From Ravibacter sp037191015 (lineage in GTDB: Bacteria > Bacteroidota > Bacteroidia > Cytophagales > Spirosomataceae), in NCBI GenBank assembly GCA_037191015.1, contig JBBCKD010000027.1, forward strand, positions 310,001-374,000: DNA of 64,000 nucleotides. The letters run 5' to 3'. The translations under genes and the position numbers were made by a program. Positions 1 through 10,500 of this stretch are shown in pieces (position 1 is the stretch's first letter; every line of letters begins with the position of its first letter). The notes beneath the pieces are model-generated. The model did not search any database, was not told the origin of the DNA, and worked only from the letters and a program-made list of their open reading frames with translations.

Positions 1-295
1 ACTTCTGGAACAGCATAGGATCGAAGTCTTCAGACCCCTCGTCTACTTTTACAAATTTCTCGATACGAAGGATTTGCTCAATCCCCATATTGCGGGTAAT
101 ATCGACTGCGTTGGTGCTCCACGGCGTGATCATGGTTGCCCGCGGACCTACAAAAAATTCATTAAGCTCTTTCGAGTCGATCAGGGATGCCTCTCCGAAA
201 AGCCAGTTGAGCTTTTCGATGTCTGCGGCTGGTAAAATATGATCGGATTGTACGGCAAAAACTGAAGCGGAATTATTTCCAAAAAAATAGATCAT
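1..295 (-). CDS. purL: Phosphoribosylformylglycinamidine synthase, N-terminal part (runs off the window)
   Basis: The first 98 codons read on the minus strand from an ATG at 295 and remain open at the window edge. The product would be the large FGAM synthase of purine biosynthesis, which converts FGAR, glutamine and ATP to FGAM in the cytoplasm. The N-terminus MIYFFGN and the block VGPRATMITPWSTNA are characteristic of the PurL N-terminal domain of Bacteroidota. It is divergent from the AraC gene. A TATATTTG promoter element lies 21 bp upstream. Only the start of this roughly 1,200-residue family is visible, so the catalytic domains cannot be checked. Confidence 0.9.
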   Translation of the reverse strand, partial: MIYFFGNNSASVFAVQSDHILPAADIEKLNWLFGEASLIDSKELNEFFVGPRATMITPWSTNAVDITRNMGIEQILRIEKFVKVDEGSEDFDPMLFQK

Positions 296-315
296 GGTAG
301 CTATAAATGGTACTG

Positions 316-323
316 CAAATATA
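316..323 (-). promoter_or_regulatory. purL: Bacteroidota -7 promoter element for purL
   Basis: The plus strand reads CAAATATA, which is TATATTTG on the minus strand and matches the TAnnTTTG consensus. Transcription would begin about 15 bases before the purL ATG. No clear -33 TTG was seen, so this is a sequence match only. Confidence 0.5.
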
Positions 324-479
324 CAACCTTTTAAGGACACCCTCGAATGAAATACGTTCTACAATCGTGTCACACTTCGTGAGCAGGAAAAATGCCCGAT
401 GGGCTGTTGCGATGATTGGTCTTTTATCCGGAATTCACGTTATTTAGCTATCATCACGCAACTACCGTGTTTTCTACCC

Positions 480-1301
480 ATGGATTACCAGACCTTTCAG
501 CCTCATCCCGATTTAAAATCGCTTGTAAAGTGCTACTGGACTTTGGAAGTCCCTCCGTCCGACAGTCCTCAACGGCAACGGATTATCCCTGACGGCTGCC
601 TTGAGATGGCCTTTATTCTCGGCGACGACATCAGGCGGTATACCTCCGGCGAGGAATTCATCCTTCAACCCCGCGCTATGGTGCTCGGACAAACCATCGA
701 CCCGTTCTATATAGAGCCGACAGGATATGTCAACACCTTCGCCATAAGGTTTTACCCATACGGGTTTGCAAATTTTGTCACCATACCTCTCAGGGACCTG
801 GCCAATAAAGAAACGCCGCTTGAAGTTTTGTTCGGGGAAAAGCCTGCAAAGGAGCTGGAACAAAAGGTCATCCTGGCGGAGAATACCTCTGCGCGGATCG
901 CGATCGTGGAAGAGTTTCTCATAGAAAAGCTCATAAGTGAAGCAACTATCGACGGAATTGTGAGATCAACCGTCGATATGCTGCTGTCTACCGGCGGGAG
1001 CTATTCAATCAACGCAATTCTTAAAGAAGATCTGCCCAAAAGGAGAAAGCTCGAAAGGCAGTTCATGAAGCAGATAGGCATCAGTCCAAAGCAGTTGGGC
1101 AAGGTTATAAGGCTCCAGACTGCATTGAAATTATTGCTCAACCGGAAAGCGGAAAGCCTTACGGAGATTGCCTATGAAAGCGAATACTATGACCAGGCCC
1201 ACTTCATCAGGGATTTCCGGGAATTTACAGGCACCACACCCGGCGCCTTCCCGGAAGACAATAAAATGGCGCTTTCCTCTATTTTTTACAAACACGATTG
1301 A
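480..1301 (+). CDS. AraC-family transcriptional regulator with DUF6597-type N-terminal domain
   Basis: A 273-residue cytoplasmic regulator. The N-terminal half carries the DUF6597-type pattern (HPDLKSLVKCYWTLE, RIIPDGCLEM, then LGQTIDPFYI). The C-terminal third is an AraC double HTH with SPKQLGKVIRLQ, SLTEIAYES and the signature YYDQAHFIRDFREFTGTTPGAF. I chose the ATG at 480 because the domain begins right there; the in-frame ATG at 399 adds 27 residues that do not look conserved. It sits next to a VOC protein at 1389, a common pairing, but its target genes and effector are unknown. Confidence 0.85.
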   Translation: MDYQTFQPHPDLKSLVKCYWTLEVPPSDSPQRQRIIPDGCLEMAFILGDDIRRYTSGEEFILQPRAMVLGQTIDPFYIEPTGYVNTFAIRFYPYGFANFVTIPLRDLANKETPLEVLFGEKPAKELEQKVILAENTSARIAIVEEFLIEKLISEATIDGIVRSTVDMLLSTGGSYSINAILKEDLPKRRKLERQFMKQIGISPKQLGKVIRLQTALKLLLNRKAESLTEIAYESEYYDQAHFIRDFREFTGTTPGAFPEDNKMALSSIFYKHD

Positions 1302-1388
1302 GCTGTCGCATTTTTACAATTCCCGGCCGGGTGAGAACAGTAGCTTTGAAGCACGATCCATTGTCTCATTATCTAATTCATTTCCTGT

Positions 1389-1757
1389 ATGAAAAATATA
1401 GTTTCAATAATTGAGATCCCTGCTAACGACTTTTTAAGGGCAACCGTATTCTACGAGGCGATTCTGGATATCAGTATCGAAAAGGTTGAAATGGACGGGA
1501 TACAGATGGGACTATTCCCTAATGACGGCGAAGGTGTTTTTGTCCAGCTCATTCATGGTGACGGATATAAACCTTCCGCCGATGGCGCCGTCGTCTACCT
1601 GAATGCCGGCAGCGACCTTCAGGCAGTTGCCGACAGAATAGAAGCAAACGGAGGAGAAATACTTATGCCAAAAACGGAGATAGGACCGGAAATGGGATAT
1701 TATGCATTGTTTACCGACACAGAGGGAAACAAGCTGGGATTGCATTCTGAAAACTAA
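1389..1757 (+). CDS. VOC-superfamily (glyoxalase/bleomycin-resistance fold) protein
   Basis: A 122-residue single-module VOC protein. It starts with IVSIIEIPANDFLRATVFYEAILDI, whose first half is the usual strand-helix entry of the family, and ends with EMGYYALFTDTEGNKLGLHS, the typical closing strand with a Glu. VOC proteins are metal-dependent dioxygenases, isomerases or binding proteins, and the substrate cannot be read from sequence. It follows the AraC regulator by 87 bp on the same strand and may be its target. Its stop codon overlaps the stop of the convergent aldolase gene (shared CTAA at 1754-1757), leaving no room for a terminator. Confidence 0.85.
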   Translation: MKNIVSIIEIPANDFLRATVFYEAILDISIEKVEMDGIQMGLFPNDGEGVFVQLIHGDGYKPSADGAVVYLNAGSDLQAVADRIEANGGEILMPKTEIGPEMGYYALFTDTEGNKLGLHSEN

Positions 1758-2788
1758 AAGGTACGGTTTGCGCTAAGGCGGTTCAGATCTTCTACAAACC
1801 GCTGTATGACGGTCTCTTCGGTAGCCCAGCTTGTCACCAGCCTTATGGCCGCATGATGATGATCTGTTTTCTGCCAGGTATAGAAGTCATAGTTTTCCCT
1901 GAGTCCGTCGATTACCGTTTCCGGCAGGACCGGGAAAACCTGGTTGGTTTTTGAAGGCGTCAGGAAGCTATAGCCCAGTTGCACGAATGCAGCCGCCAGC
2001 ATAGCGGCTGTCCGGTTCATATGCGCGCCGATCTCAAAGTAGAGGTCGTCCGTGAACAGCGTTGCAAACTGGATCCCCAGCAGCCTGCCTTTTGCCAGTA
2101 ACGCACCGCGCATTTTCAGATTATAGCTGAAGTATTCCTGTAAAGCCGGGTTATTGATCACGATAGCTTCTCCCAGCAAGGCGCCGTTCTTGGTGCCGCC
2201 GATATAAAAGGCATCGGTATACCTGCCGAGATCAGCAAATGCAATATCCCCGGCATCCAGGCCCGATGCCAGGCGGGCTCCATCCATATAAAGGTATAGA
2301 TCATTCTTCCTGCAGTATTCCCAAAGGCCGATCAGCTCCTCTTTCATATAGTGAGTCCCCAGCTCGGTGGAATTGGAGACGTAAACCATACGAGGCCTGC
2401 ACATATGCACTTCCTCTACCTGTAGGAGAAACGCCTCAATCAGCTCCGGCGACAGCTTCCCGCCGGGCGTAGCAATGGTTTCGATACGGTGGCCTGTAGC
2501 CTCTATAGCCCCGGTTTCATGGCGATAGATATGCCCCGAAGCCGCCGATATGACTGATTCATGGGGCCTGAGGACGGAAGAGATCACCACCAGGTTTGCC
2601 TGCGTTCCGCCTGATACCAGGTGAACGGCCGAATGCGGGTTTCCCAGCTTCGCACGGATCAGCTCACATGCCCTGACCGAGTACTCGTCCTCGCCGTACC
2701 CCTGCTGCTGGGACCTGTTGTTTTCAAGGAGCGCATCAAGAATAAGAGGGTGCGCTCCTTCGCTGTAATCATTTTTAAAACTGTACAT
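1754..2788 (-). CDS. ltaE: Low-specificity L-threonine aldolase (beta-eliminating lyase family)
   Basis: A 344-residue PLP enzyme of the fold-I aldolase family, expected to cleave L-threonine or L-allo-threonine to glycine and acetaldehyde in the cytoplasm. Visible family blocks are SFKNDYSEGAHP at the N-terminus, LVSGGTQANLVV (PLP phosphate loop), YMDGARLASGLD (Asp on the pyridine ring) and FYIGGTKNGALLGEA, which holds the PLP lysine. I start at the ATG at 2788 because it begins the conserved region; the in-frame ATG at 2869 adds 27 polar residues unlike the family. Nothing in the context points to a special pathway. Confidence 0.88.
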   Translation of the reverse strand: MYSFKNDYSEGAHPLILDALLENNRSQQQGYGEDEYSVRACELIRAKLGNPHSAVHLVSGGTQANLVVISSVLRPHESVISAASGHIYRHETGAIEATGHRIETIATPGGKLSPELIEAFLLQVEEVHMCRPRMVYVSNSTELGTHYMKEELIGLWEYCRKNDLYLYMDGARLASGLDAGDIAFADLGRYTDAFYIGGTKNGALLGEAIVINNPALQEYFSYNLKMRGALLAKGRLLGIQFATLFTDDLYFEIGAHMNRTAAMLAAAFVQLGYSFLTPSKTNQVFPVLPETVIDGLRENYDFYTWQKTDHHHAAIRLVTSWATEETVIQRFVEDLNRLSANRTF

Positions 2789-3037
2789 AAAGCGGCGATC
2801 TTTATCAGCGTTATCCGGTTTAGATCGGGTGCCCAAGGTATCACTTTTTTCCAACCGCCACAAAAACATTTCTTGTCCTATGCAAAGCTGATTAACCTAA
2901 AAAGCCTCTAAACTTGTAATGGATTTTACGAGCTGACGCGGCGCTTCTAAAGGCTATCCGGACACATCACCGCCTTCGACAAGCCCGCATCGTCTCATTG
3001 TCACATTTTCTCATCGTTTGATCACTAATTCACTCCC

Positions 3038-3877
3038 ATGAGCAACAAACCATATCCCTGCATCTGGCTGGATGGCAAAGGCAGGGAAGCTGCAGATTTC
3101 TATTGCGATGTTTTCGGCGATGGAAGAATAACCGCCGACTCCCCGATGGTAGTCACATTTGAATTGAGCGGGCAAAAATTCATGGCCCTGAACGGCGGGC
3201 CACAATTTAAGCCGACTGCAGCCACGTCTTTCTTCGTGGTATTGGAGGATAGAGCCGAAGTGGAGAAAGTATGGAAGCAGCTCAATGAAGATGCGGCCTT
3301 GCTGATGCCGTTGGACAAATACAACTGGAGCGATCTTTACGGATGGGTACAGGACAAGTTTGGGGTTTCCTGGCAAATTGCTCTGGGCAAGCTGAGCGAT
3401 GTGCATAACCAGAAATTTGTAACTACTTTTATGTATTGCGGCGAGCATCAGGGAAAAGCCGAAGCCGCCGTGAATTTTTATGCGTCGATATTTCCCGGTG
3501 CATCGATAGAGGGCATTCTGAAATACCCGAAAGACAGCAGCACGCCCGGCCAGGTCATTCACTCTCAATTTATATTGAACGATGTGGTATTCGGCGCTAT
3601 GGATAGCGGCGTGCCGCAGCCGTTTACCTTTACCGAAGGCATGTCGAATATAATAGAGTGCGACACACAGGAGGAAATAGACCATTACTGGAATGCCTTT
3701 ACCAGAGAAGGAAAAGAAAGCATGTGCGGCTGGTGCCAGGATCAGTTCGGGGTATGGTGGCAGGTGATACCCGCTATATTAAAAAGCCTGATGAGCGATC
3801 CGGCCAGGGCAGGTAAGGTAACGGAAGCCTTCATGCAAATGAAAAAAATGGACATCAGGACGCTTGAAAATGCATAG
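3038..3877 (+). CDS. Two-domain PhnB-like VOC protein
   Basis: A 279-residue protein built of two VOC modules of the PhnB/3-demethylubiquinone-methyltransferase-like type. Module 1 (about residues 1-125) has CIWLDGKGREAADFYCDVFG and ends in DKFGVSWQIA. Module 2 (about 130-265) has TFMYCGEHQGKAEAAVNFY and ends in DQFGVWWQVIP. The repeated end motif DxFGVxWQ supports an internal duplication. PhnB proteins are not phosphonate enzymes in most genomes and their substrate is unknown. The MmcQ-like gene starts 7 bp downstream, so the two are probably co-transcribed. Confidence 0.85.
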   Translation: MSNKPYPCIWLDGKGREAADFYCDVFGDGRITADSPMVVTFELSGQKFMALNGGPQFKPTAATSFFVVLEDRAEVEKVWKQLNEDAALLMPLDKYNWSDLYGWVQDKFGVSWQIALGKLSDVHNQKFVTTFMYCGEHQGKAEAAVNFYASIFPGASIEGILKYPKDSSTPGQVIHSQFILNDVVFGAMDSGVPQPFTFTEGMSNIIECDTQEEIDHYWNAFTREGKESMCGWCQDQFGVWWQVIPAILKSLMSDPARAGKVTEAFMQMKKMDIRTLENA

Positions 3878-3883
3878 GGAAAG

Positions 3884-4237
3884 ATGATATCGATCGAAAC
3901 ATTCCGGGAATTGGCGCTTTCTTTCCCCGAGACCACCGAGGAACCCCATTTCGAAAAAACATCCTTCAGAGTCAGGAAAAAAATCTTTGCGACCTATGAC
4001 GATACGGCAAAAAGGGCCTGCCTGAAATTGTCAGAAATAAACCAGGATGTCTTTTCGTCGTCAGACAATACCGTTATTTACCCCGTCGGCAACAAATGGG
4101 GAAAGCAGGGCTGGACTTTGATAGAAATGGAAAAAGTAAAAAAGGAGCTGTTTATCGATGCGTTGACGACAGCCTATTGCGAAGTAGCACCTAAAAAGCT
4201 CGCAGACCTGCTCAGGCCTCAAACCGGTGAATGGTGA
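3884..4237 (+). CDS. MmcQ/YjbR-family protein
   Basis: A 117-residue protein of the MmcQ/YjbR (CyaY-like fold) family. It shows the typical order: an N-terminal helix (ETFRELALSFPETTEEPHFEK), a sheet with FRVRKKIFATYD, and a C-terminal WTLIEMEKVKKELFIDALTTAY helix region. The fold is often annotated as DNA-binding, but the biochemical role is unproven in most members. It lies 7 bp after the PhnB-like gene, a recurring neighbour in Bacteroidota, and ends 7 bp from the stop of the convergent sulfatase gene. Confidence 0.85.
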   Translation: MISIETFRELALSFPETTEEPHFEKTSFRVRKKIFATYDDTAKRACLKLSEINQDVFSSSDNTVIYPVGNKWGKQGWTLIEMEKVKKELFIDALTTAYCEVAPKKLADLLRPQTGEW

Positions 4238-4244
4238 TACAGCC

Positions 4245-5774
4245 CTATTTCATCCTTTTAAAATATCTTTCCAGTACATAGGGCGGCTGATGCTGGTCGG
4301 GGGTCTGTTCGAATGTTTCGGGATGATACTCCGGCAGCAGGGGCCGCTCTACCTGCAGCCGCGCCGTATCGTCTGTCTGTTTCTGCCACTGCCTCAATAG
4401 CTCCAGCATTGCCCTTTCCTTTTCTGCGTAAGCCGGCTTACCGGCCAGGTCATTGAGCTCCAGCGGATCATCGTTCAGGCTGAAGAGCTGCGTGCGGTTG
4501 ATCAGCGGATACCGGATAAGCTTGAAATCTTTGTCCCTTATCGCCCTGACGGTATTGCGGTAAACGGTAAACAGCGATGTCCTGCCTTTCCCGTCAGGCA
4601 GCCTTTGCTGCTGTGGCTGCTGATGAAGTAAAGGAAGAAAATTCTCTCCGTCTATCCCTTCGGGAGCAGGCAGGCCGCCGGCTGCCGAGAGTGTCGGAAA
4701 CAGATCGAACAGGTATACCAAAGCCTCCGAGACCCTGTTTTCAGGAATGCCCGGCCCCGCCAGGATCATTGGGACTTTGATGCTGTGCTCATAAAGGTTC
4801 TGCTTCCCCAGCAGCCCGTGGCTTCCCAACGCAAGGCCGTTATCCGCCGTATACACGATCAGCGTGTTTTCATACAGCCCCTTTGCCTTCAGCGAGGCGA
4901 TCAGCTCGCCGATTTTTGCATCCATATGCGAAATAAGGGCATAGTAGTCTGACAACGAAGCCTGTATGATCTCGGGCGTTCTTGGCCAGGCGGCCAGCTG
5001 CTCGTCCCTGATCTTCATGTTGTCGAAAGCAAACGGGTGGTACTTCCTGAAATTGCCCGGAACCGGCAGGGACCCATCAGGGTACATCCCGCGGTAGTTC
5101 TCTCCCGGCTCCCGCGGGTCGTGCGGAGCTGTATAGGCTACATAGCAAAAGAAGGGAGCGTCTGTCTTCCGCCTGGCATAGTCGTCCAGGTATTCGATAG
5201 CTGCACTTGTAAAAACATCGGTGGAATAACCGGCTTCCCTCACCTCCCCCAGCCGGCCGTTTTCTCCCATATCCCTGACTGGCACCTTCCCGTGGTCGCT
5301 CATTCCTCCCAGGAAAACAGCCTTGCCTTTCTGAAAGCTTGCTTCGAACGCCTTCGCGCCATTGTGCCATTTTCCTGTAGCAAAGGTCTCGTACCCGTGC
5401 TTTGCAAAATGCTGCGGCATCGTATAAACACCGTCGAGCACGTCATAAACATGAAACAGGCTCTTCCCGCTCATCAGCATGGCCCGGCTCGGCGCGCAAA
5501 CCGCCCCGTGATGCCCACCCATGACATAGGCGTTATTCAGGCGGGTCCCCTTCCCGGCCAGCGCATCGATATGGGGAGTATGAATATAGCGATTCCCTGC
5601 AGCCCCGAGCGCGTCAGCACGCTGGTCGTCGGCAAAAATAAAGAGGATGTTCGGGGGACGCCTGCCGGCATCGGCGCCGGGGCGGGTGCCCGAAGCGCCG
5701 ATGCAAAGTCCTGCTATTACAGGCAAAAGAAGAGTTTTAGCCCGTTTCAGAAAATACTTTGCTGACTGTATCAT
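4245..5774 (-). CDS. Secreted sulfatase (family S1)
   Basis: A 509-residue exported sulfatase that would remove sulfate esters, probably from a sulfated glycan, in the periplasm or at the cell surface. An N-terminal hydrophobic segment (about residues 12-27) is followed by PNILFIFADDQRADALG, with the metal-binding Asp pair. The active-site motif is VCAPSRAML, with Cys93 as the predicted formylglycine residue. TGKWH, DNGLALGSHG and GKQNLYEHS also match the S1 family. It is the last gene of the minus-strand unit sigma-FecR-SusC-SusD-sulfatase, 22 bp after SusD. No sulfatase-maturing enzyme is in the window. Confidence 0.92.
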   Translation of the reverse strand: MIQSAKYFLKRAKTLLLPVIAGLCIGASGTRPGADAGRRPPNILFIFADDQRADALGAAGNRYIHTPHIDALAGKGTRLNNAYVMGGHHGAVCAPSRAMLMSGKSLFHVYDVLDGVYTMPQHFAKHGYETFATGKWHNGAKAFEASFQKGKAVFLGGMSDHGKVPVRDMGENGRLGEVREAGYSTDVFTSAAIEYLDDYARRKTDAPFFCYVAYTAPHDPREPGENYRGMYPDGSLPVPGNFRKYHPFAFDNMKIRDEQLAAWPRTPEIIQASLSDYYALISHMDAKIGELIASLKAKGLYENTLIVYTADNGLALGSHGLLGKQNLYEHSIKVPMILAGPGIPENRVSEALVYLFDLFPTLSAAGGLPAPEGIDGENFLPLLHQQPQQQRLPDGKGRTSLFTVYRNTVRAIRDKDFKLIRYPLINRTQLFSLNDDPLELNDLAGKPAYAEKERAMLELLRQWQKQTDDTARLQVERPLLPEYHPETFEQTPDQHQPPYVLERYFKRMK

Positions 5775-5796
5775 GCTGACTTGATAAAAGGTGAGA

Positions 5797-7524
5797 TTAC
5801 CATCCGGGATTTTGTTCCAGCTGAGGATTTAAAATCAGCTCTTCGGTAGGAATCGGGAAAAGATAGTGTTTATTTTCATCAAACACCCGTCCATTGGGGA
5901 GTGATCTGTTATAAGGAAGTATATACCCGGCAGCGTCGAGAAAAATATCCTTCCCGACTTCTACGCCCGGATATATGCTCTGCACAAACTTCATTCCTCT
6001 CACTGTTTCTTCCAAAAGGTTGCCTTCTTTCCAGCGGATCAGATCGTCGTAGCGAAAGTTCTCGATAGCCAGCTCTACTCTTCTTTCTCGCCTTATTTCA
6101 TTCAGGAGCGGGCTGGTAATATGGCGGTAATCGAGCTTATAACCGCTCCTGCCCGGCCAGGTTTCTACTTCGCTTCCGACCAGTGGCGGCATTCCCGCCC
6201 GGGTGCGCAGCAAATTGACGGTTTTGTCGAGCAGCGCCTGGCTGGCGCTGCCCAGTTCGGCAGCGGCTTCGGCATGGATCAGGAGGATCTCCCCGTAGCG
6301 TATCAGGGGAGCATCGAGAATACCCTGCTGGATACGCAGGTATTCCACCTGGTCGTCGCGCCAGTATTTGGCAAGCTGATAACCCGTCGGGCATATCCCG
6401 CCACCCAGCGAGCTCGAAGCGAAATCCGTTCCGGGAATAGCAGGCCCCGGGAAGCCTTGCTGCATTTTGGTACGGGGGTAAACAAAGGTTTGAGTAAGCC
6501 TCGGATCCCGGTTCGTAAGCTCGTTCTCGATGGTTGCATCTCCCGGATAATTGCTGCTGAGCCCTATGGGCAATCCATCCTTGCAGAGGTAGCTTTCGAT
6601 CAGTGCCTTTGACGCCCCGGCGTTAATGGCGTTATCATGGATCGTCCTCACCGTACCATTTCCCAGCAGGTTCGGCTCATAGCGCCTGTAAAGGATCATT
6701 TCAGGGTTACCGGCCAGGTCCAGCGAGTTGAAAACCGTAGCATAGTCTTCTTCCGGCTTACCGGTATTATATACCCGGTAGATACCGCTGTCGATCAGCT
6801 CGCCGGAAGCCTCCAGCGCCTGGCTCAGAAATTTTTCACCTCCGGCCAGGCCGTGATACTTACGGAATGTGCCTTCGTGCAGGCAGATACGTGCCTTTAC
6901 AGCCAGGGCCACATACCGGTTGATCCTGACGGACGCAGGGGCCGCGGGTGCCGGAAGATTGAGGATTGCCCAGTTCAGGTCGGCCAGCACGCTGTCCATC
7001 ACTACGGCCCTGGAATCCCGCGGCCGGAAAAGCTCAGGTGAATTGGTATTGAGGTCTGCCGAAAGCCAGGGAACATCGCCGAAGTGCTTAACGAGCCTGA
7101 AATATTCCAGGGCTTTAAAAACCTTCACTTCAGCAGCTTTTGCATTCCTGACAGCGTCGGCAACCTGCGTTTTATGGTAGCGGTTTAAAAAGTAGTTTGC
7201 GCGGCGGATATATCCCCAATCCCAGCCTCCGCCGGTTGCGGGAAGCACATACTCCCCGGCAGCTATCAGGTTGTAGTTTACCGGGACGAGGTTATCGCTC
7301 TGGAGGTCGCCTCCTACAAGCCTGCTCAATACAAAATAGCTCTCATGACCGGCAAAAGCCTCCGTAGCCGGATAGAAAGCGTTTACATACTGGTTAAGCT
7401 CTCCCTCGCTGTTCCAGAAATTCTCTTCCACGATCGAGTCCTTCGGGAAACGATCCATAAAGTCGTTGTTGCAGCCTGCCAGCAAGATCAGTACCGGCAA
7501 CGAAATGGTGTATTTTATTTTCAT
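5797..7524 (-). CDS. SusD/RagB-family glycan-binding lipoprotein of the sulfatase PUL
   Basis: A 575-residue SusD homologue, an outer-membrane lipoprotein that caps its SusC partner and binds the ligand. The signal peptide ends in LLAGCNND, with the lipobox Cys at residue 17. The helical TPR-rich N-terminal half includes AEVKVFKALEYFRLVKHFGDVPW. The C-terminal part has EIRRERRVELAIENFRYDDLIRWK, the RagB hallmark, and ends in a NPQLEQNPGW-type tail. SusC lies 12 bp upstream and the sulfatase 22 bp downstream, which suggests a sulfated polysaccharide or glycosaminoglycan-like ligand. Confidence 0.93.
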   Translation of the reverse strand: MKIKYTISLPVLILLAGCNNDFMDRFPKDSIVEENFWNSEGELNQYVNAFYPATEAFAGHESYFVLSRLVGGDLQSDNLVPVNYNLIAAGEYVLPATGGGWDWGYIRRANYFLNRYHKTQVADAVRNAKAAEVKVFKALEYFRLVKHFGDVPWLSADLNTNSPELFRPRDSRAVVMDSVLADLNWAILNLPAPAAPASVRINRYVALAVKARICLHEGTFRKYHGLAGGEKFLSQALEASGELIDSGIYRVYNTGKPEEDYATVFNSLDLAGNPEMILYRRYEPNLLGNGTVRTIHDNAINAGASKALIESYLCKDGLPIGLSSNYPGDATIENELTNRDPRLTQTFVYPRTKMQQGFPGPAIPGTDFASSSLGGGICPTGYQLAKYWRDDQVEYLRIQQGILDAPLIRYGEILLIHAEAAAELGSASQALLDKTVNLLRTRAGMPPLVGSEVETWPGRSGYKLDYRHITSPLLNEIRRERRVELAIENFRYDDLIRWKEGNLLEETVRGMKFVQSIYPGVEVGKDIFLDAAGYILPYNRSLPNGRVFDENKHYLFPIPTEELILNPQLEQNPGW

Positions 7525-7536
7525 ATTTAAAACCGG

Positions 7537-10500
7537 TTAAAAACTTAGCTGTAATCCGAATGACAAGGTGCGTTGTAGGGGGTAAAATTGTCCGAATCTT
7601 CCCTGCTGGCCTTCTTCGCTCAGCACTACCTCCGGATCGAAATTGCCTCTCAGCCCGCTCCATTCCAGGATGTTTTCCCCGGAGAAAAAGAGCCTTACGC
7701 GGTCGAGCGCAGCTTTTTGGGTTAAAACCTTCGGCAGCGTGTAGCCGACAGACAGGTTTTTCAGCCTGATATAGGCCGCACTCTGAAGGTACCGGGTCTG
7801 CTCCTGGATATTGTAGGAAGCATCCTGCTTGTAAATGGGGTAATAGGCATCCCGGTTATCCTCGCTCCAGGAATTATAAAAAACCTCCCTCGTCCCGACT
7901 GCTCCGGCGGAGCTGATCTGTCCCCAGTAAAAATTCCCGGTCGGGAATACATCCCTTTTCCCTACCCCCTGGAAAAACAACCTCAGATCGGCCCCTTTCC
8001 AGGAAACACTTCCGTTCAATCCGAACTGGAACCTCGGGGTGCTGTTACCTATGATCCGCTTGTCGCCGGGGTTAGATACCGTGTTGTCGCCCCAGGTGAT
8101 CATACCGTCTTTGTCGAGGTCGGCGTATTGCACGTCCCCGGGCTGCCTGGCCACACCGGCAATCCTGGAGTGGCTCGGCGCATTGTCTACATCTTCCTGG
8201 CTCTGGAAAAAGCCCACCGTCTCATACCCCCATATTTCCCCTATGGTCTGGCCTTCGTAATAATTTGTCCATAGCTTGTTGGGATTATTGCCATATCTGA
8301 TGATGGTAGACACGTAGTCGGACAATACCCCACCCAGGCTGTAAGTAAGCCCCCAACTGGTATTCGCAGCATATTTGAGCGAAAATTCCCATCCCTTGGT
8401 CTTCAGTTCGGCAGCATTGCGATTGGGTGGGTTCACGCCCAGGACCGCGGGAAGCTTTTCACCGGCAACCAGCATGTCGCTGGTACGCCGCTGGTACCAG
8501 TCATACGCGATCGTCCAGTTTCTGCCCAATACGAGATCCAGCCCGAAATTGGCGGTAGATGCTTTCTCCCAGGTCAGATCGGGACTCACCAGGCCGGGAG
8601 GGTCAAGCCCAAGCGACAACCCCTGCTCAAACAGGTATTGCACCGGGTTGACCACACCGAAGCTGGTAATATAGGGATACGGATTGGCCAGGTTCTGGTT
8701 TCCCAGCCTCCCGTAAGAGAACCGGAGCTTGAAATCGTTTACGACCGGGTGCGCCCACTCCATAAAGCTTTCTTCCGATACTCTCCATCCTGCAGATACC
8801 GAAGGGAAGAAGCGGAAGCGGCGGTCGCGGGGAAAACGCGAAGTACCGTCATATCGTCCGTTAAGCTCCAGGAGGTACTTTTCCTTATAGGAGTAAGACA
8901 GCCGGGAGAACAACCCCCTGATCGCCCATTCTTCTTCCCTGTCGGAAGGAATGACTTCCCCGGTTACCAGGCTGAGCACCGGCACGGAATTGGTAACGAG
9001 GTTGTTTCCTATTACGTTAAACATCGTTCCCCGGCTCCATTCCTGGTTGAAGCCCAGCAACCCGGTAAAAAAGTGTTTTTCCTTCAGCGTACCATTGTAG
9101 GTCAGGTAGGCGTTCGCCGCAAAATAATCCGTTTTTTCATTTGATTTCCGGATATAGGACGGGGTGGTCTGGTTATACTGGTATTCCCAGCGATCTCTTA
9201 TAAACCCGAATTCTTTCTGCTCGTCTTTGAGATTGACGTGGGTAGTCTGGTAATTAAAATCTCCTTTCAGCATCAATCCTTTCAGCAGCTTCAGTTCCCC
9301 GTCGATGGAATACCTGCTCACTTCCGTCCCGGTAATGGTCCTCGAACCACTGTTCAGGAAATTGTAAAAATGCTCTGTCGGCGCGTTGGGAATAGGAGAA
9401 TCAGCCGGCGTGCGGATGGGAAAAAGTATCTGCGGCACTCCGCGGGTCATCTGCTCCCACCAGCTGCTGCCCTTTCCCGCATAGCGGTGCGGTTCGTTGT
9501 AGTTTTTATTTGTGTAAGACGTTTTAAACCCGATCCTGAGCCTTTCAGAGACATTGGCATCAATATTGAGCAGCAGGTTATATCGCTTCAGCACGTCGGT
9601 CGCATCGCGGAACATGCCTTCCTGGCGCCTGCTTCCGACCGATGCAAAATAGCTGACCGCCTTGCTCCCGCCGTTGATATTGACCGAATGGTTTTGCGCA
9701 GGCGCCCAATTCTGCAGCAGCTCGCCGAAATTGTTCACGTTCTCGTGCCAGAATATCGCCCCATTGGGCTGCACATGGTAAGCCGGGTTGTTTTCCGGGT
9801 CATCGAAACGGGCTCTGGCCCACTCCAACTGCTGATCGCTGTACACGACCGTACCGTATCTTCTTCTCCTGGCAATATTGGTAGCCTCCATATATTCCAG
9901 AGAGCTGAGCAGGTCGGGCAGGTAGGTCGGCTTGCTGAATTCCATTCCGCCGGTGTAATTAATGACAGGCTTTCTCTCTTTGGCTCCTTTTTTGAGCGTA
10001 ACCAGGACGACCCCGAAAGCTCCCCGGGCTCCGTAGATAGCTGCCGAAGCAGCATCTTTTAATACCGTCACGCTCTCTATGTCATCGGGATTCAGAAGGT
10101 CTATATCCATTTGAACATTATCGACCAGCACCAGCGGGCCACCGCCATTGATGGAGGTCGTTCCTCTCAGGTTCAATCCGCCGCCGGCGTTGGGGCTTCC
10201 GCTCCGGTTGGTGATGTTCAGATTCGGGATCAGCCCCTGCAGTCCCCTGCTCACGTTGGCAACCGGCCTGTTCTGCAGCTCGGTTCCGGAAACCTGGTCT
10301 ACAGCACCTGTAAGATTCACTTTTTTACTCGTACCATACCCGATCACGACGACCTCGTCGAGCCGGTTGAAGCTGCCTGTCAGCTCTACCAGCAGTTCGT
10401 CCTGGTCTGAAGAAACTGCTACTTCCTTTGTTTCAAAGCCTACAAACGAAAATACCAGCAAGGGATTATCACCCGTTACGCTGATCCTGAAAAGTCCGTC